A DNA stretch of 64,000 nt from Cristatella mucedo (lineage: Eukaryota; Bryozoa; Phylactolaemata; Cristatellidae): assembly GCA_009760855.2 (NCBI GenBank), contig WPIO01000045.1, positions 2,561,501-2,625,500 of the forward strand, in the 5' to 3' direction. Below the pieces are notes generated by a model. It searched no databases, was not told where the DNA came from, and saw only the letters and a list, made by a program, of their open reading frames with translations. Shown here one piece after another: positions 1-11,783 of the stretch (position 1 is the stretch's first letter; each line of letters begins with the position of its first letter). The position numbers and the translations under genes were made by a program.

Positions 1-560
1 ATCCTCGGAAGACCGTGGATTTAGTACGCATGCTCCGAAAGTCTGAAACTCACCCCCCCCCCCCGACTTCCTTGACAATTCCCCCTCCCGACTAGCCCAC
101 ATTTAAAAAGCACTTAACAACACATATATCTAGGACAGCATTTAGTGGGTCCATGTGATTTGTCCTTTATGTGCTTACGCGTGCTTACACTATGCATGCT
201 GCCACTAACCAGACTTTGACCCTGTTCACGTCACTGCTAACCACGCTATTTTTATTGTTAATCAAGCATGAATAAATAAATAAATCATAGCTGATTAAAC
301 TGCCACTTTTTGCAGAGCGACAGAAGAGCCTTTATGGCTATCACCACCGCTTGCAGTGGCTATAAAGAATCGCCCACCACAGGAATTGAACCCATGACCT
401 CGGGACCGAGGTCGTGAAAGCTACCACCTTACCTAGTATGCCATCACGGCTCACCAAACTTACCATTAAACTGCATTTCCATTTGCAGCAAATTTAAAGC
501 GCCTAAAAATAAATTGAGTTCTCTGTAGGTGCTTTATCATGGTTATTATTATTATTATTT
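1..560 (+). mobile_element. Family B CR1/L2-like LINE, 3' end (cut by window edge)
   Basis: This is the 3' portion of a family B non-LTR retrotransposon running out of the window on the left. It carries the family's 3' region: the stretch about cysteine-poor C-terminal codons and UTR (TTTAGTGGGTCC.TGTGATT, then TGCATGCTGCCACTAACC), then the tail core GCGCCTAAAAATAAATTGAG, and finally ATT repeats at 541-560. The same order recurs in about 17 other places in the window. The element is interrupted at 271-459 by a SINE. A run of about 12 C at 53-64 lies inside the decayed C-terminal region. No open frame survives. Confidence 0.8.
271..459 (-). mobile_element. tRNA-derived SINE, copy 1, nested in family B LINE
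   Basis: Read on the minus strand, the segment begins GGTGAGCCGTGATGGCATAC and contains a box A-like TGGCATACTAGG and a box B-like GGTTCAATTCC about 40 bases later, as in RNA polymerase III tRNA promoters. A tRNA-unrelated body follows, ending in a short (TAAA)n-type tail (plus-strand ATAAATAAATAAATC at 272-286). It separates two parts of a family B LINE tail that are contiguous elsewhere, so it inserted after that LINE. Related copies lie at 26868-26970, 32735-32936 and 32939-33115. The tRNA part no longer folds as a functional tRNA, so this is a SINE rather than a tRNA gene. Confidence 0.75.
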
Positions 561-3195
561 TTATGTGGTTGTGGTTTTAGATTGTGGCAATAGTGATTTA
601 TAATAAAAAAATAGAGCGCTTTCTAAGTTGACCAATGTAACGTTCAGAAACGGCATCTTAACCAGGCAATGATTACCGGTGATCAAAGAGAGACGAATGC
701 ACTACTGAGAAGAACCAAGTGTGATAAACAGAATGCACTAATAAGAAAAACAAAAATATAAAAAACAGAATGGACCACTAAGATTAACCAAATGTTTTAA
801 ACAGCTCGGGAGAGTTGATATGTTTGCTGACTATATCGAGACTGGACGACTCAGAGCAGTTAATTAAAGCTGTAGCCTAGATTGTATGCTGATGTGTGAT
901 GTATGAGGTCCCTCTAAGCTTAAATCCTGGATTGCCGTTGACAAAAAACTAATTTTAAATATGAAAGCTCAGTTGGATAAGAAAGAATAGTTTTTTTTTT
1001 AATATGGCTGTGCAGGTAATGCACGTCTTTACCAAGGCTTTAACGATGATAATGAATATAGCAAACTTGTTGTAGACCTATTTATAAATCATATTTGCGA
1101 CACTATCGCAACTTTTTACTTAAGATAATCTTTTAATTTTTTTTCCGTCAACAATTGGCTACTTTATGTTTCCAGATTTACTTGCCCTAATAACATTTAG
1201 GGATGAATCATGACTGGCTACAATTTCGAGTTTTAACACTATTACACTAGCAGATGACATCGATAATACAATAAAATTGTGCTATGCAGCTTGGATAAAG
1301 AAAATATGTGTACTAGTATTACTTCTTATGAAAAAACTAAGAAATATGACATATATAGATAGCTTCAAGTTCAAGACCAAGTTCTTATTCAATCAGGACT
1401 ATTTAGTTAGTACTTATAATGGTTAGGGCAATTAACACTCTTTTCCTAATACTTGGGTAGCACTACTTTTGAAAATGTTAAGTGATTCATACACCAAATG
1501 TAAATCCTATGAAAAATCTGCAATTTTACTATGCAGTTCCTACTTTTTCTGAACTGAGACGGTAGCATAGAGGCATGTTTGAAAAAATTTAAGCAGATCT
1601 GATGGAGAGCTCAGTAGTTCTGGAGTGCAGCTGTTCAGTTTTATGTACTCAATATGAAAACCATGCAAGAGTTACATGTGTACCTAAAGTTTGACATAAA
1701 AGCTTGTTGAAATGCATTCACTGTTTTTTACTACAGTTAATGAATAGCGAATGGTATCTTTTTCTTCTGAAAATAAGTGGAACTTACCAATATCTTCCAA
1801 ACTTTAATTAACAAAACAGTTCTAATTATTCTACAACTTTTCAGTTCTTATTTGAAAATAAAAATACCTTCATATTTATGCAATATTGTTTTAATTTTGA
1901 TATTTCAAGAATACAAATTTTTAACATCAAGGTCTTAACGCTGATTGGTTTTGCTTCTGTACTCACCTTTAGAGCTCAAAACATGGGGTCGTATTCCAAA
2001 GCGATGCGAAGCTCACGCAAATATCTAGTCCAGTATAAACTTGGCTTTAATAGTCGATCTAACATAGAGTTCTGGCCGACATTAAGGTTTAGAGCAATTA
2101 ACTACGATACAATGCTTTGTTTCGTATTTAAGATTATGTCCAAAAAACTAACTTGTATTGTCCGAATTCTCGATACGTGCTACATTTTTCAGATGAAACC
2201 AACATAGACGTCTAAGTTCATTTTGGATCTGGCTCTTTCACGTGAAAAACTTATTTTCATTTTTAATTGTAAAGTAATTGGACTGTTTTCATAAGTTGGG
2301 AAACAATTGGTTGTGCTCTGGAGAGTTTATTCATTTTGAGTGAGAATCAGTTACAGGATATTCTAAACTATATAAATTTTGTCTTACAATCTAGCACTAC
2401 CTAACTTCTTTCCTGACCGTAAGGATTTTCAATGAATCTGTCGCATTCAAAAAATAACTACTAAGACTATTCCTGTAAACAATCGCGTATCTGATAAATC
2501 AGCTTTATACGTGCAGCACTAAGACCAAGCTTTACTTAGCATGTTATTTAGAAAAAATAGGAATATACTTACTCACCATCTCCCGCATCTTCAGCAAAGC
2601 GAGAAAAATAATGCTACGGTACTTTTGAACAAAACAAATACTGAAAATATCGTGCCAGTACTGCCGTTGCGTAAAGCTTTCATTATGACTTTACGAATAA
2701 AGAATCCTACAAGATTACCAGTGTTTGCCTATTTCGCAGCTACCTAACACAATACTACGTCGTGGTTATAACTTAGCAGAAATTAGTATGTTAACACGAA
2801 TTTGATAAAATAGACATTATCGTTTGAGCATTATTGAATATCAGTCGCAATTAAAATGCCACTCTCCACCAGTTGCTAACAAGAAGTAGAAATAAATTTT
2901 GACCAAAGGGAAATAGTTTTCTTGGTTTTCTAATATCTTAGGCACGACTTGCGTATATCTACAAAGATAAAATACGCCGTACCTTAATTCGCATCAACTA
3001 ATTGTTAAAAAGGGCATTTAAACTGCTTGGCTGCTTTTCAGTGAATTTCCTGAGAACCAAAGGATGGATAGCGTTGCCTAGTGAATACAAGTGAGACCTA
3101 TTTGAAATTATATCACACTCCAACAGCGTCATGTGAAGAATAAAATTATGCTATGATACATAATTTTTTCTTTCGAATGCCTTGTATAGTACTGG
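561..3195. other. AT-rich stretch without recognisable gene
   Basis: The DNA is AT-rich and non-repetitive at the scale I can see. The longest open frames (for example 109 codons at 1878-2207) have no recognisable domain and a composition expected of AT-rich noncoding DNA. No splice-bounded exon with a recognisable product was found. Confidence 0.5.
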
Positions 3196-3199
3196 TTAT

Positions 3200-4345
3200 C
3201 AAGTTCTAGTTGAATTCCACGCTCGTCCTATAAGCATCATTGGCCTTGCATGTGAATGGTTCAGAACCACTTTCAGTGGGAGACTCCAGATTTTTGACGT
3301 GAAACAAAAAAGATCATCCGAGAAACTTCTGAAGTTTGTGATATCTCAGACCTATGTGCTTGGTCCATTTCTTTCCACGTTTACACTCTACCTTGAGCTG
3401 ATGTGATAGCCATTTCATTTATATGCAGATGACACTGTGTTGTACCTTGGCTTTGATCCATCCCAACCATCCAGCAAGTCAAATTCTCTCAACCCGCTTT
3501 CTGTATGAATTGAAGACATCCACACATGATTTGCAGCAACATTTCTTGAATCCCAAAAAATAAAGGGTGACAAGACAAACTTAGTACTTTATGGCAAATG
3601 AAGCCTGACTCAGAAGTTAGTCGGGAGAAAGATCACAATAAACTCTACCAGCATATGTCTTGTTAAAATGGAAAAAATATACGTGTGCTATTTTAGACCT
3701 AATAAGCTCCACGTTAAAGTATGCCTACTTTCAGCTACGTTGCGTTTACAGCATTTACGCTGGTTTGGACACGGATAACACATTTATATTGGTTCACGCA
3801 TTTGTGACATCCAGTCTTCACTTATGTCACTTGCTGCTCATTGGTCTACGGGATTAAGCAATCAGGTGCTTACTATTTGTGCAAAACTGTGCAGCTAGGC
3901 GTGTCTGTCATGAGCTAAACAGTTGTGACACCAAATCATTTCTCTGCAACCTGCACTTGCTCTCATTCAAGCAAGCCGTCGAATTAAAGGTTTTATCTTT
4001 GGCTCCATCTTACCAGTCAGGTGTATTTGGCCACCAAGCTAACCATCGCACCACTAGCATTTGGAATTTACCCGTGAACCTCTACCTTGTTCGAACCTTA
4101 TATATATTGGAGGCAATTTCTTTATTTCCTATTCTCCCAAAGCTCTGAAGTCAGTTCCGACTTGCTTTAGGACATTCCCAGGCTCGATGATTTTTAAAAG
4201 TAAACAAAAATGCATTTATTACACATTTATTTATCGCAGCATTATTTTGATCCAAGTTGATCGTGCTTCCTTTGCAGGAAATTTTAAGTGCCTAAAATAG
4301 GAATTGACTTTGCCAAGGACGCTATAGCTAATGAACTATTAATAT
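3200..4345 (+). mobile_element. Family B LINE, heavily decayed RT and 3' tail
   Basis: This is a degenerate family B copy. Recognisable pieces occur in the usual order: the RT palm region (frame at 3182-3406 with a GLACEWFRTTFSGRLQ-like segment corresponding to W.R.YLS.R.Q), the catalytic region near 3420-3480 (Y/F-ADD turned into frameshifted YADDTVLYLGFDPSQ-like codons), the C-terminal maturation region (3660-4150), and a tail GCGCCTAAAA-like element near 4290-4330. Multiple stops and frameshifts show it is dead. The ATT tail is degraded. Confidence 0.7.
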
Positions 4346-6434
4346 TACCGTTATAGCTTTTAGTAAACTAGTCAAGTATAATTTTTTTCTAAGTACTTAA
4401 AATTGTATTATAATCTCAACTTCCATGGATCTTTGTGATAAAATCAATTGCGTGAACTACTATAGCTATGTGCAAGAAATTAAACACCTCCCCGTCAAAT
4501 GAGATGTGGTGTCAGCCCTTTCAATCATTTCTTTTAATTCCACCAAGTCAAGGAATGTCTGATAATCAGGAGGGTCTCAAGTCGCTTACTTTATGATCGT
4601 GGAACATCACAAACATGTTTTCATTTTACGGAGTAATGAACTGCAGTACATCTAAATTTATAGAGTCAAAAAAGCAGGTTAAATATATTACCAAATTCAT
4701 CCAACTTAAACCACACCGATAAGTAGTTGCTAAAAGTAGTATAAAAAAATATGTACATACCATAAAAGGACACAATCTTGAAGTTCCTATACTGCTGATA
4801 GATTACTTGTACATGCTAGTACGAAGACGGCGATTTTTTTAGTGTAGTGAGTAAACCAATTAGGATATGCAATCTTTGCCTCGATTGTTGCACTAGTTTG
4901 AACTAAAATCTGGAACTGCCGGCACATATGGCTAATAATAAGTACTGTAAGCTAACTGAATAAACTAGGCTTACCATGCTAATATGACAAGGTCTGAATC
5001 GTTAAAACGGCAAGTGTCTAAAAGTGAGTACACTTGTAAACCAATTGAATTTGTGCGTTATGAAAACTAGAATTTGTGAACATGAATCAAATATAATTCA
5101 GAAATCGATAATAATAACAGCGACATCAGCATGCAGTCCTAAATTAACACTGTAAATTAAATATAAGTTTATTCATCATGCGCATTTTGCTTGGAGATCT
5201 GTAAATGTGATATGTAAAGTTTGAGCTTGTATCGGCACATTACTAACCATTTAAAGAGACCCGATTATTGCAACAAGTGACCATTAGCCATCCAGTGTTT
5301 TCTAAATTACAGCATTCAAGGGTTTCAAGAAGTCGTTTTGTCGTGACACTGACTGAGTCTGGCTCAGCATTGGTCCAAAAGATATAGTCTCTAAGGAACT
5401 TTAATTGTTTTGAGATGCAAAGAATAAGGACATACGTGTGAAGACTTTGTTTCGATATGTCATCTGACTAAGTAATATGGTGGGTTGACAGGTATATGTG
5501 AGACTAGTGGCACCTCAAATTTGCGTACTGTCTGGTCTGTTATTCACTAAAAGGGCTAACAAGAGTTTTTCACCTGCATTACATCAGCTGAATCGTTGGG
5601 GAAAGCTATGGGCAGCTAATGAGATCAAATCCACGTGTTTAAACTCTTTCAGTAAAAAATAAAAAACATGAGATAGCAAGTGTGCGTTAGCACGTTAACT
5701 TAGGATATAAAAAATTCCCGCAATTGCTTGATCTCTTTGTTTCTGCGTTGACAAGGCACGAGTGTTTCAATGTTAAAGTGCTGAATGTCATACTCGCTTC
5801 AAATTTGGATTTGAATTGTATAACTTCTTCAAGGATTATCTCTAGCTTTCGTATTCATTTTTATTCATTCATTTCATAATTATCTTTAGCAGCTTTAAAA
5901 GAAAGTCAAAGTATGTAGTAATTGAGTTCCAGTTGATCGGAAAAAATATTATTGATTACAATACCCATTAAGTTGCAGACATAATTATTATTTTTAAAGC
6001 ATATCAAAAGCTTAGAATTACTGTCATGTAAATTCTGAATTTCATAATGAGCGTATTCAAGGTGAACGACATGCAGGTACAAAATGACCTATCAATATGG
6101 TACTGCCGTTAAGTCTAGGTAGCACACCTATACGACAACTGAATAGAAAATATAAAGTTTCTCTAACTTTCTCTTGAGAGAAAAACTGCTTATATAAGCT
6201 ATGTGTAATCGGCAGGGGGGGGGGGTAATGTAAGGCACAATATCTCTGGAGAATAAATTGCCAATCTTAATCACGTGCAACTTGCATTGCATATTGGTTA
6301 GTCCAACCGGCTGTATGCCCAACTTGTAAGCGTCTGACTCTTCTCTGCCTATTTAGATGGTCTCAAACGTTAAAACCCCAATGCCACACAGTTTCTGTAT
6401 GCCTTATTCTGGACATTTTATACTGCTCATTTAG
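4346..6434. other. AT-rich stretch without recognisable gene
   Basis: No domain, RNA gene or repeat family was recognised. A run of ten G lies at about 6216-6226. Short open frames here have no supporting features. Confidence 0.5.
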
Positions 6435-7486
6435 TGTCCAGAATAATTCTCTCAACTCACTTGCTGCATGTACTGATGATATCCTCACACGGATGGCCGC
6501 AAATTTTCTGAAACTAAATGACGGTAAAACTAACTTACTAGTTATGGGTAAACCCAGTGTGATTCACAAATTGAAAAGGCTGAAACTCAAAATTGGCTTT
6601 GCCAGGATATCTCCAGTTGAATCAGTTCAAAATCTAGGTGTCATATTCCAAAGCGGCCTCCCGTTAGACGACCATATCAGCTCGACATTTAAATCTGCCT
6701 ATTTTCAATTTCATAGCATTGCTAAAATTCGGGCTTGCTTAGATAAGGATACCACATCTAAGTTGTTTCATGCATTCGTGAAATCCCGTCTCGACTTCTG
6801 CAACTCACTGCTCACTGGCCTACTAGCATGTGCGATCAGGCGATTGCAGCTGGTGCGAATCTCCTCAGCTCATCTTGTCTGTCGTGAGGGTCACAGATGC
6901 CACATTACTCCTCTTCTCGCCGACCTGCACTGGCTACCAGTCAAGCAACCGATTGACTTCAAGGTTTTGTCGCTCACTTTTAGGTCACTTCATTCTTTGG
7001 CTCCAGCCTATCGCTTAGATCTACTCACCCATCAGGGCAAGCATCGTACCACCCGCTTTTCGGAATCCAACAGTCTTCAAATACCCGTATAAACCTCAAA
7101 TCCTATGGAGACCATGTATTTATTTCGTAGGCTTCCAAAGCTTGAAACTCCCTCCCGAACTGCATCAGAACATCCCCTGACACGACCACATTTAGGAAGA
7201 ATTTAAAAACACACCTATTTAGGAAAGCATTTAGTGGGTTCCTGTGATTAGTCCTTGATGTGCTTATGCGTGCTGACACTGTGCATGCTGCCACTAACAA
7301 CATTTGCATGCTGACCCTGTGCATGTCACCCCTAACCATGTTATTCATTTTGTTTGTTTATCAAGCATGATTTTACTTACCATTAAATTGCACTTCCCTG
7401 TGCAGCAAATGTAAAGCACCTAGAGAGAGATTTAGTTGTCTGAGGGCGCTTTATCAAGTGCATTATTATTATTATTATTATTATTA
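6435..7486 (+). mobile_element. Family B LINE, C-terminal RT and intact 3' tail
   Basis: This is a 5'-truncated copy starting within the RT and ending in the family tail. A 199-codon frame (6493-7092) encodes the RT C-terminal region: motifs corresponding to W-A-NFLKLNDGKT-L, then RDFCNSLLTGL-like and HWLPVKQ-like segments typical of CR1/L2 reverse transcriptases. The 3' part contains AAAGCACC..GGGCGCTTTATCAAG and ends in seven ATT repeats at about 7464-7486. The remaining reading frame is interrupted, so it is a pseudogene fragment. Confidence 0.85.
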
Positions 7487-10400
7487 ATTTACGTGCATGC
7501 TGCAGGTTAACAATCAAATTTCCGATGATGCAATTATTATAAGAATGACTTCATTGATCGTACCAGTCCTAAAAGCAGAGATGGAAATGCTTAATGGTTT
7601 GCAAGAATGTTACCAGTCGGGCGAGGATACCTTTCGAGAAGTAATTGAGGTAGAGAGTTTGACATTAAAAGTGATTGAAAAGAAAACTCTGTTCTCATGT
7701 GTCTTCATACAAAAAAGGCTAATATAGAGTATATTTAGCAACTATGTTGACAAGTAGGTTTTAAGGTTAGCAGAGATTTAGATTGGTGTAGCTGTTCAAC
7801 AAATTCGGGCTCAAACTCTCCTTTGATTTAGTACCTACCCGGCACTAAACCTTACCTAACGCATGCTTATGTACAAGTTTTAGAGGTTTTCAACACATGC
7901 TAATTTGCTGTAGTTTGCACAAGGTTGACCTCAGACTCAACAATTAAGCGCAAATAATGTACGTGTTGTCGTATATATCCAAAACATCACCTGCGATTGT
8001 GACAACACCAGATTATTAAAATTTTATTTATGGATAATTAAGGCACAGTAATTACGTAAAAATAGCTGGGTTTTATGGGTAAGTTGACTGCAAATAATGC
8101 AAGCTTACCATTACGCAGATATTGAATTTTAGGCTGGGTTATAATTATGCGCGAATGTTTGCCCAGAAAGAAAACAGCATCCATTGTTCGACTTCAGATT
8201 CAAGGCTTTGTATTCCATAAAATTTTGAGAAACCAAATTTAAGAAAACTATGCACGCACAATTTATTTCTGTATTCTAGATGGTCGCAATTGAATGACGT
8301 GGTCTCCTACATGTACCAATAAACGGTGCTTTACCAAAGCAATTGCCAGCTCCTCGGTGATCATGCTGCTTCAGTCTGTCCAAATATCCATAGGATTGAA
8401 ATTGGTAGTATGCCTCAAAGTTCCAGCTGTTTGGATATAACAAAAAGTAACTGCAACGATAACAAATATAGTGACATAGTTTCTCGAAATTTGTGTTTCA
8501 TAAGACCAGCCGCACATGTAACTGTGTCTATCAGACCGGTCTGCAAGACTCCTATATGTGGTCCACGTGTTTTAAGTTCCGGATTTACTTTGGACCAATG
8601 TTTTTACATTTGATAAGCTGCTACTTATTGCCAACTAATTACGTTCAACTTGTAGTAACTTATTAGTTCCAGCAGTTATGTAGCTGTTTATAACGATTCA
8701 TTAAGTAAGAATAAGTGCATTTATCACTAAAATATCACCAGTTCTAAAATGGCCATTTTTGAACTCGTGTGCATAGAAAGGCTGAGCATTTTCACCTGAC
8801 ATCTAAAGTATTCTCTATCAAATCATAAACCAATGTATACGACGGTGAATAACTTTTTGGCAACTATAAGAATTCTCGTACCCCTGTTTGTACTGTTTGG
8901 CCTGTGCATTGCATGCCTACTTTATTTAAATCAGAGTTGAAGGTAGGATTGAAGCGATAGCGTATCACGGGGTTTGGAGCGGTGCCTCGTGTTAAAGAGG
9001 AGTGTGGAGGTCCCTCCAGTGCCTCGGGCAACCAGAATTTTTCCAAAATGACGGCGAAATTTATAGTCAAATATGGCCGCTGCCCGCCCGACCGAATTTC
9101 AGACTCGGCTTCCACCTACCAGACCAAGCGTGACAGTTGCTAGCCCTGCCATTCTTCGGTTTCGTCTATGGTTGAAATGGTGCTTGTATTCGGGCCTCCG
9201 TAGAGCCATCTTCGCCTAAAGAAAGCGTGTTGACACCTGACCTATCATTATAAATTTTCAGAGGATTTTAATAGACCACAGTTAACCTAATTTTGTTAAG
9301 AAATACAGCTAGTCAACTGGATACCCATGCATTCTTGTTAATCAGTAGCCGTTAAAGTTTTCCAGGTATAATCTGAGTTTGTGACTATGCTTTTCTTGGT
9401 ATTCTGGTTATTTTTAACGGCTGTCATACATGATATATGGCAAATATATTTTAAATTTTTGAATATATTCCAGTTTCACTAACTTGCATGACCTGTCGAA
9501 AATTCCTTCTATACCAAAGAATCTCGGAAAGATTCTTGGCAAGCAGCTAGTGGAATCCATAGAAACAAAGTTATATCTAGTTTGAAAAGTTTTTATTAGA
9601 TAATTTCCACAATACTAGCCCTGACTACGATAATTAAGACCTCTTTATCCGGAGCAATTGTGATAATGTCGAAGCTAGTCTAGGCCAATCAATCACATGC
9701 GTTGGACAATATTGATAACGACTTCTAGCTTGCACTAGTAAGTTCAAAAATTGGTCTGTCATGCCTTGATGTCATATCCACAAGAGTCCGCTCATTGTTG
9801 TCTGCTGATTTGTATTTCTACTGAAGCCGTGGGATAACTCAATCGAGCTCCTGTATTAAATTTCTAATCTCTCCCGACAAGGGGCATGTATGTTTGAGAT
9901 CTTAACCTCCGGCATAGCCACCAGAGACTGAACTACTTAACATTTTATTGTAGCCTTACAGATATGGCTTTTTGAATTTTGGGTTGCTCCCTAAATCTAT
10001 AACCTTAATTCAACTACACTCCTATTTATAGGAAAACTCAATGAGAGCGACTGGACTAGCCAACCAACCACTTGTGACTAGTGATCGTGCATTACCACAA
10101 TTTCAATGTGCTCGATATTCAAGCTCAAATATTCCCTTAGAGTAGTGACTAGAATAAAAATCTTTGTTTAAAATATGGGCTACAACTTAAATAGATCAAA
10201 TTCGATCCCTCATATCTGTCAGCCGAAATGCATGTAGCTTCTCCTCGTCACCCTGATTCGATTTAGCAACCAATGGCTTGTACTGACCACACGTTTAGCA
10301 TCGGCAATTTGAAAGGTTGACAATTGCCCTATGGATAGCCAACTTTTATTGCTGAGGTTGCTACATGTTTAGCACATGCTGGTGCACTGCAACTGCTGGT

Positions 10401-10689
10401 ACATGTTTGATGAATCATATACTGATGGTTTAATGTTCCCAATAAAAGTAACAGCTATAAACCAAATAAGTGGCTTGCAATCAAGGCAGATAATTGCCAG
10501 GCTTCAAGACGACTAGCCTAGAATTGGGACTTTGACATTACTAACTGCCAATGGTCGGGTATTTACATCATGGCGAGGTAGGGAGAGTAAGATGCTATTA
10601 CACAGAATGCTCAACAGTGCTAAATACTAACAGTTGCTACATTTATAACTGGGTTGTCATTGACCTGCCTATGAAGTCAGCCAAATAGG
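7487..10689. other. Stretch without recognisable gene; locally GC-rich patch near 8.94-9.24 kb
   Basis: Nothing recognisable was found. A roughly 300-bp patch at 8935-9240 is clearly richer in G+C and CpG than its neighbours and carries short open frames on both strands, but no domain or convincing splice sites. It could be an old mobile element or a regulatory CpG patch; I cannot tell which. Confidence 0.4.
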
Positions 10690-10870
10690 TATGGGCAACA
10701 GGTGCCGTTGCATCTCATGCTTTGTAGGTCTTGTCCTGAGTAGTGCATCTGAAGACAGCTCATAGGCAGCAGCTGTGAAGATTGTAGTGGAATACCCGAA
10801 GCAGTCAGGTAGAGATCAACAATGTGCTAGGAGTCACCCAAGACCACACTCAGCTTCGTGCGTTTAGTCT
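10690..10870 (-). mobile_element. Family A LINE, isolated 5' end fragment
   Basis: The plus-strand string around 10740-10850 (GACAGCTCATAGGCAGCAGC, then GTGGAATACCCGAAG, then GCTAGGAGTCACCC) aligns with 14827-15000, the 5' end of the near-complete family A element, in the same orientation. No RT or endonuclease part follows before the next family A tail at 11.5 kb. A lone 5' end is unusual because target-primed reverse transcription normally leaves 3' ends. Confidence 0.65.
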
Positions 10871-11348
10871 AGTACTTACTGAATCTAAACACAGTTAATG
10901 GTTAGCTGGTTCAGAAGAAAGATAGCATCAGGTTTTCTGAACTAATATTTCGTTTAGAATCAAGCAAGCTCTAAGCAGAAAAAAATCGGCAAGGCGAAAA
11001 TATCAAAATTTGAACTGAAAAGAGTTACCTTCCAATCGGTCACGCAGCACAATGTTCCTCCTTCTTTCCCAAAATATGAACTACCACGATATGCCCCTCC
11101 CCATTTATTCCGGAGCTTTAGCGGTATTTAGGAAACGATAGGACAGTTAGTAAGTTAGTAAACCTCATTATGCGGTTGTACAGGCTCACATAAGCTTTAC
11201 GGCGTAAGAAACAGCCCTTTTACAGACACGAATATCTCAATTAGATCCGTTGAAATGGACATAACGAGATCATTAATGTGGTAGTGACATCTAACACAAA
11301 TACAATAGCCGCATGGATTGTGTTTGAAATTAAAAGGGCTAAGAAAAC

Positions 11349-11350
<2 letters not shown>
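10871..11350. other. Unassigned spacer
   Basis: Unique AT-rich DNA lies between the family A 5' fragment and a CA microsatellite. No features were recognised. Confidence 0.4.

Positions 11351-11351
<1 letters not shown>

Positions 11352-11411
<60 letters not shown>
11352..11411. repeat. (CA)n microsatellite
   Basis: About 30 uninterrupted CA units. Apparent open frames through it on either strand (TH repeats or VC repeats) are artefacts of the dinucleotide. Confidence 0.98.
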
Positions 11412-11412
<1 letters not shown>

Positions 11413-11479
11413 GGTCGGCAGGGGCTCACATAGGCAAGCACACTCACACATGCATACACATACTACTTACATAAACACA

Positions 11480-11480
11480 A

Positions 11481-11527
<47 letters not shown>

Positions 11528-11557
11528 ATGTAATGTAATGTAATGTAATGTAATGTA
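11480..11557. repeat. (AT)n followed by (TAATG)n, the family A 3' tail repeat
   Basis: An AT dinucleotide run occupies 11480-11523, followed by about six TAATG pentamers to 11557. The pentamers directly abut the 3' end of the minus-strand family A element, where CR1/L2-type LINEs usually carry short tandem repeats. Read in element orientation the unit is CATTA. The AT run may have grown from this tail. Confidence 0.85.
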
Positions 11558-11783
11558 TCTAAGTCAGTAACTCCAAAAAGTCATAAAGACCATGTGGGCG
11601 TTACGCAGGAGAGTTTTGAATAGCCCACTCACAGCCTAAGCGGCTTTCGGTACGCATTCGGTAGCCAACAGACTTCGTCTCACGCAACAAAGAGAAAATG
11701 GGAAGCATAGCAGAGTTAGGAGAGCAGTTGAGGTAGTGAGTAGCATAGAAGTAGCAGTTCAGGACCGCTGAAAAAGATATGCC

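Noticed and set aside
365-455. tRNA gene on the minus strand
   Set aside because: Box A- and box B-like motifs are present, but the stems do not pair as a cloverleaf and the sequence continues into a repeated body, so it is a SINE head.
8864-9115. 83-codon minus frame in a GC-rich patch
   Set aside because: No recognisable domain or splice borders. The patch is reported only as a compositional feature.
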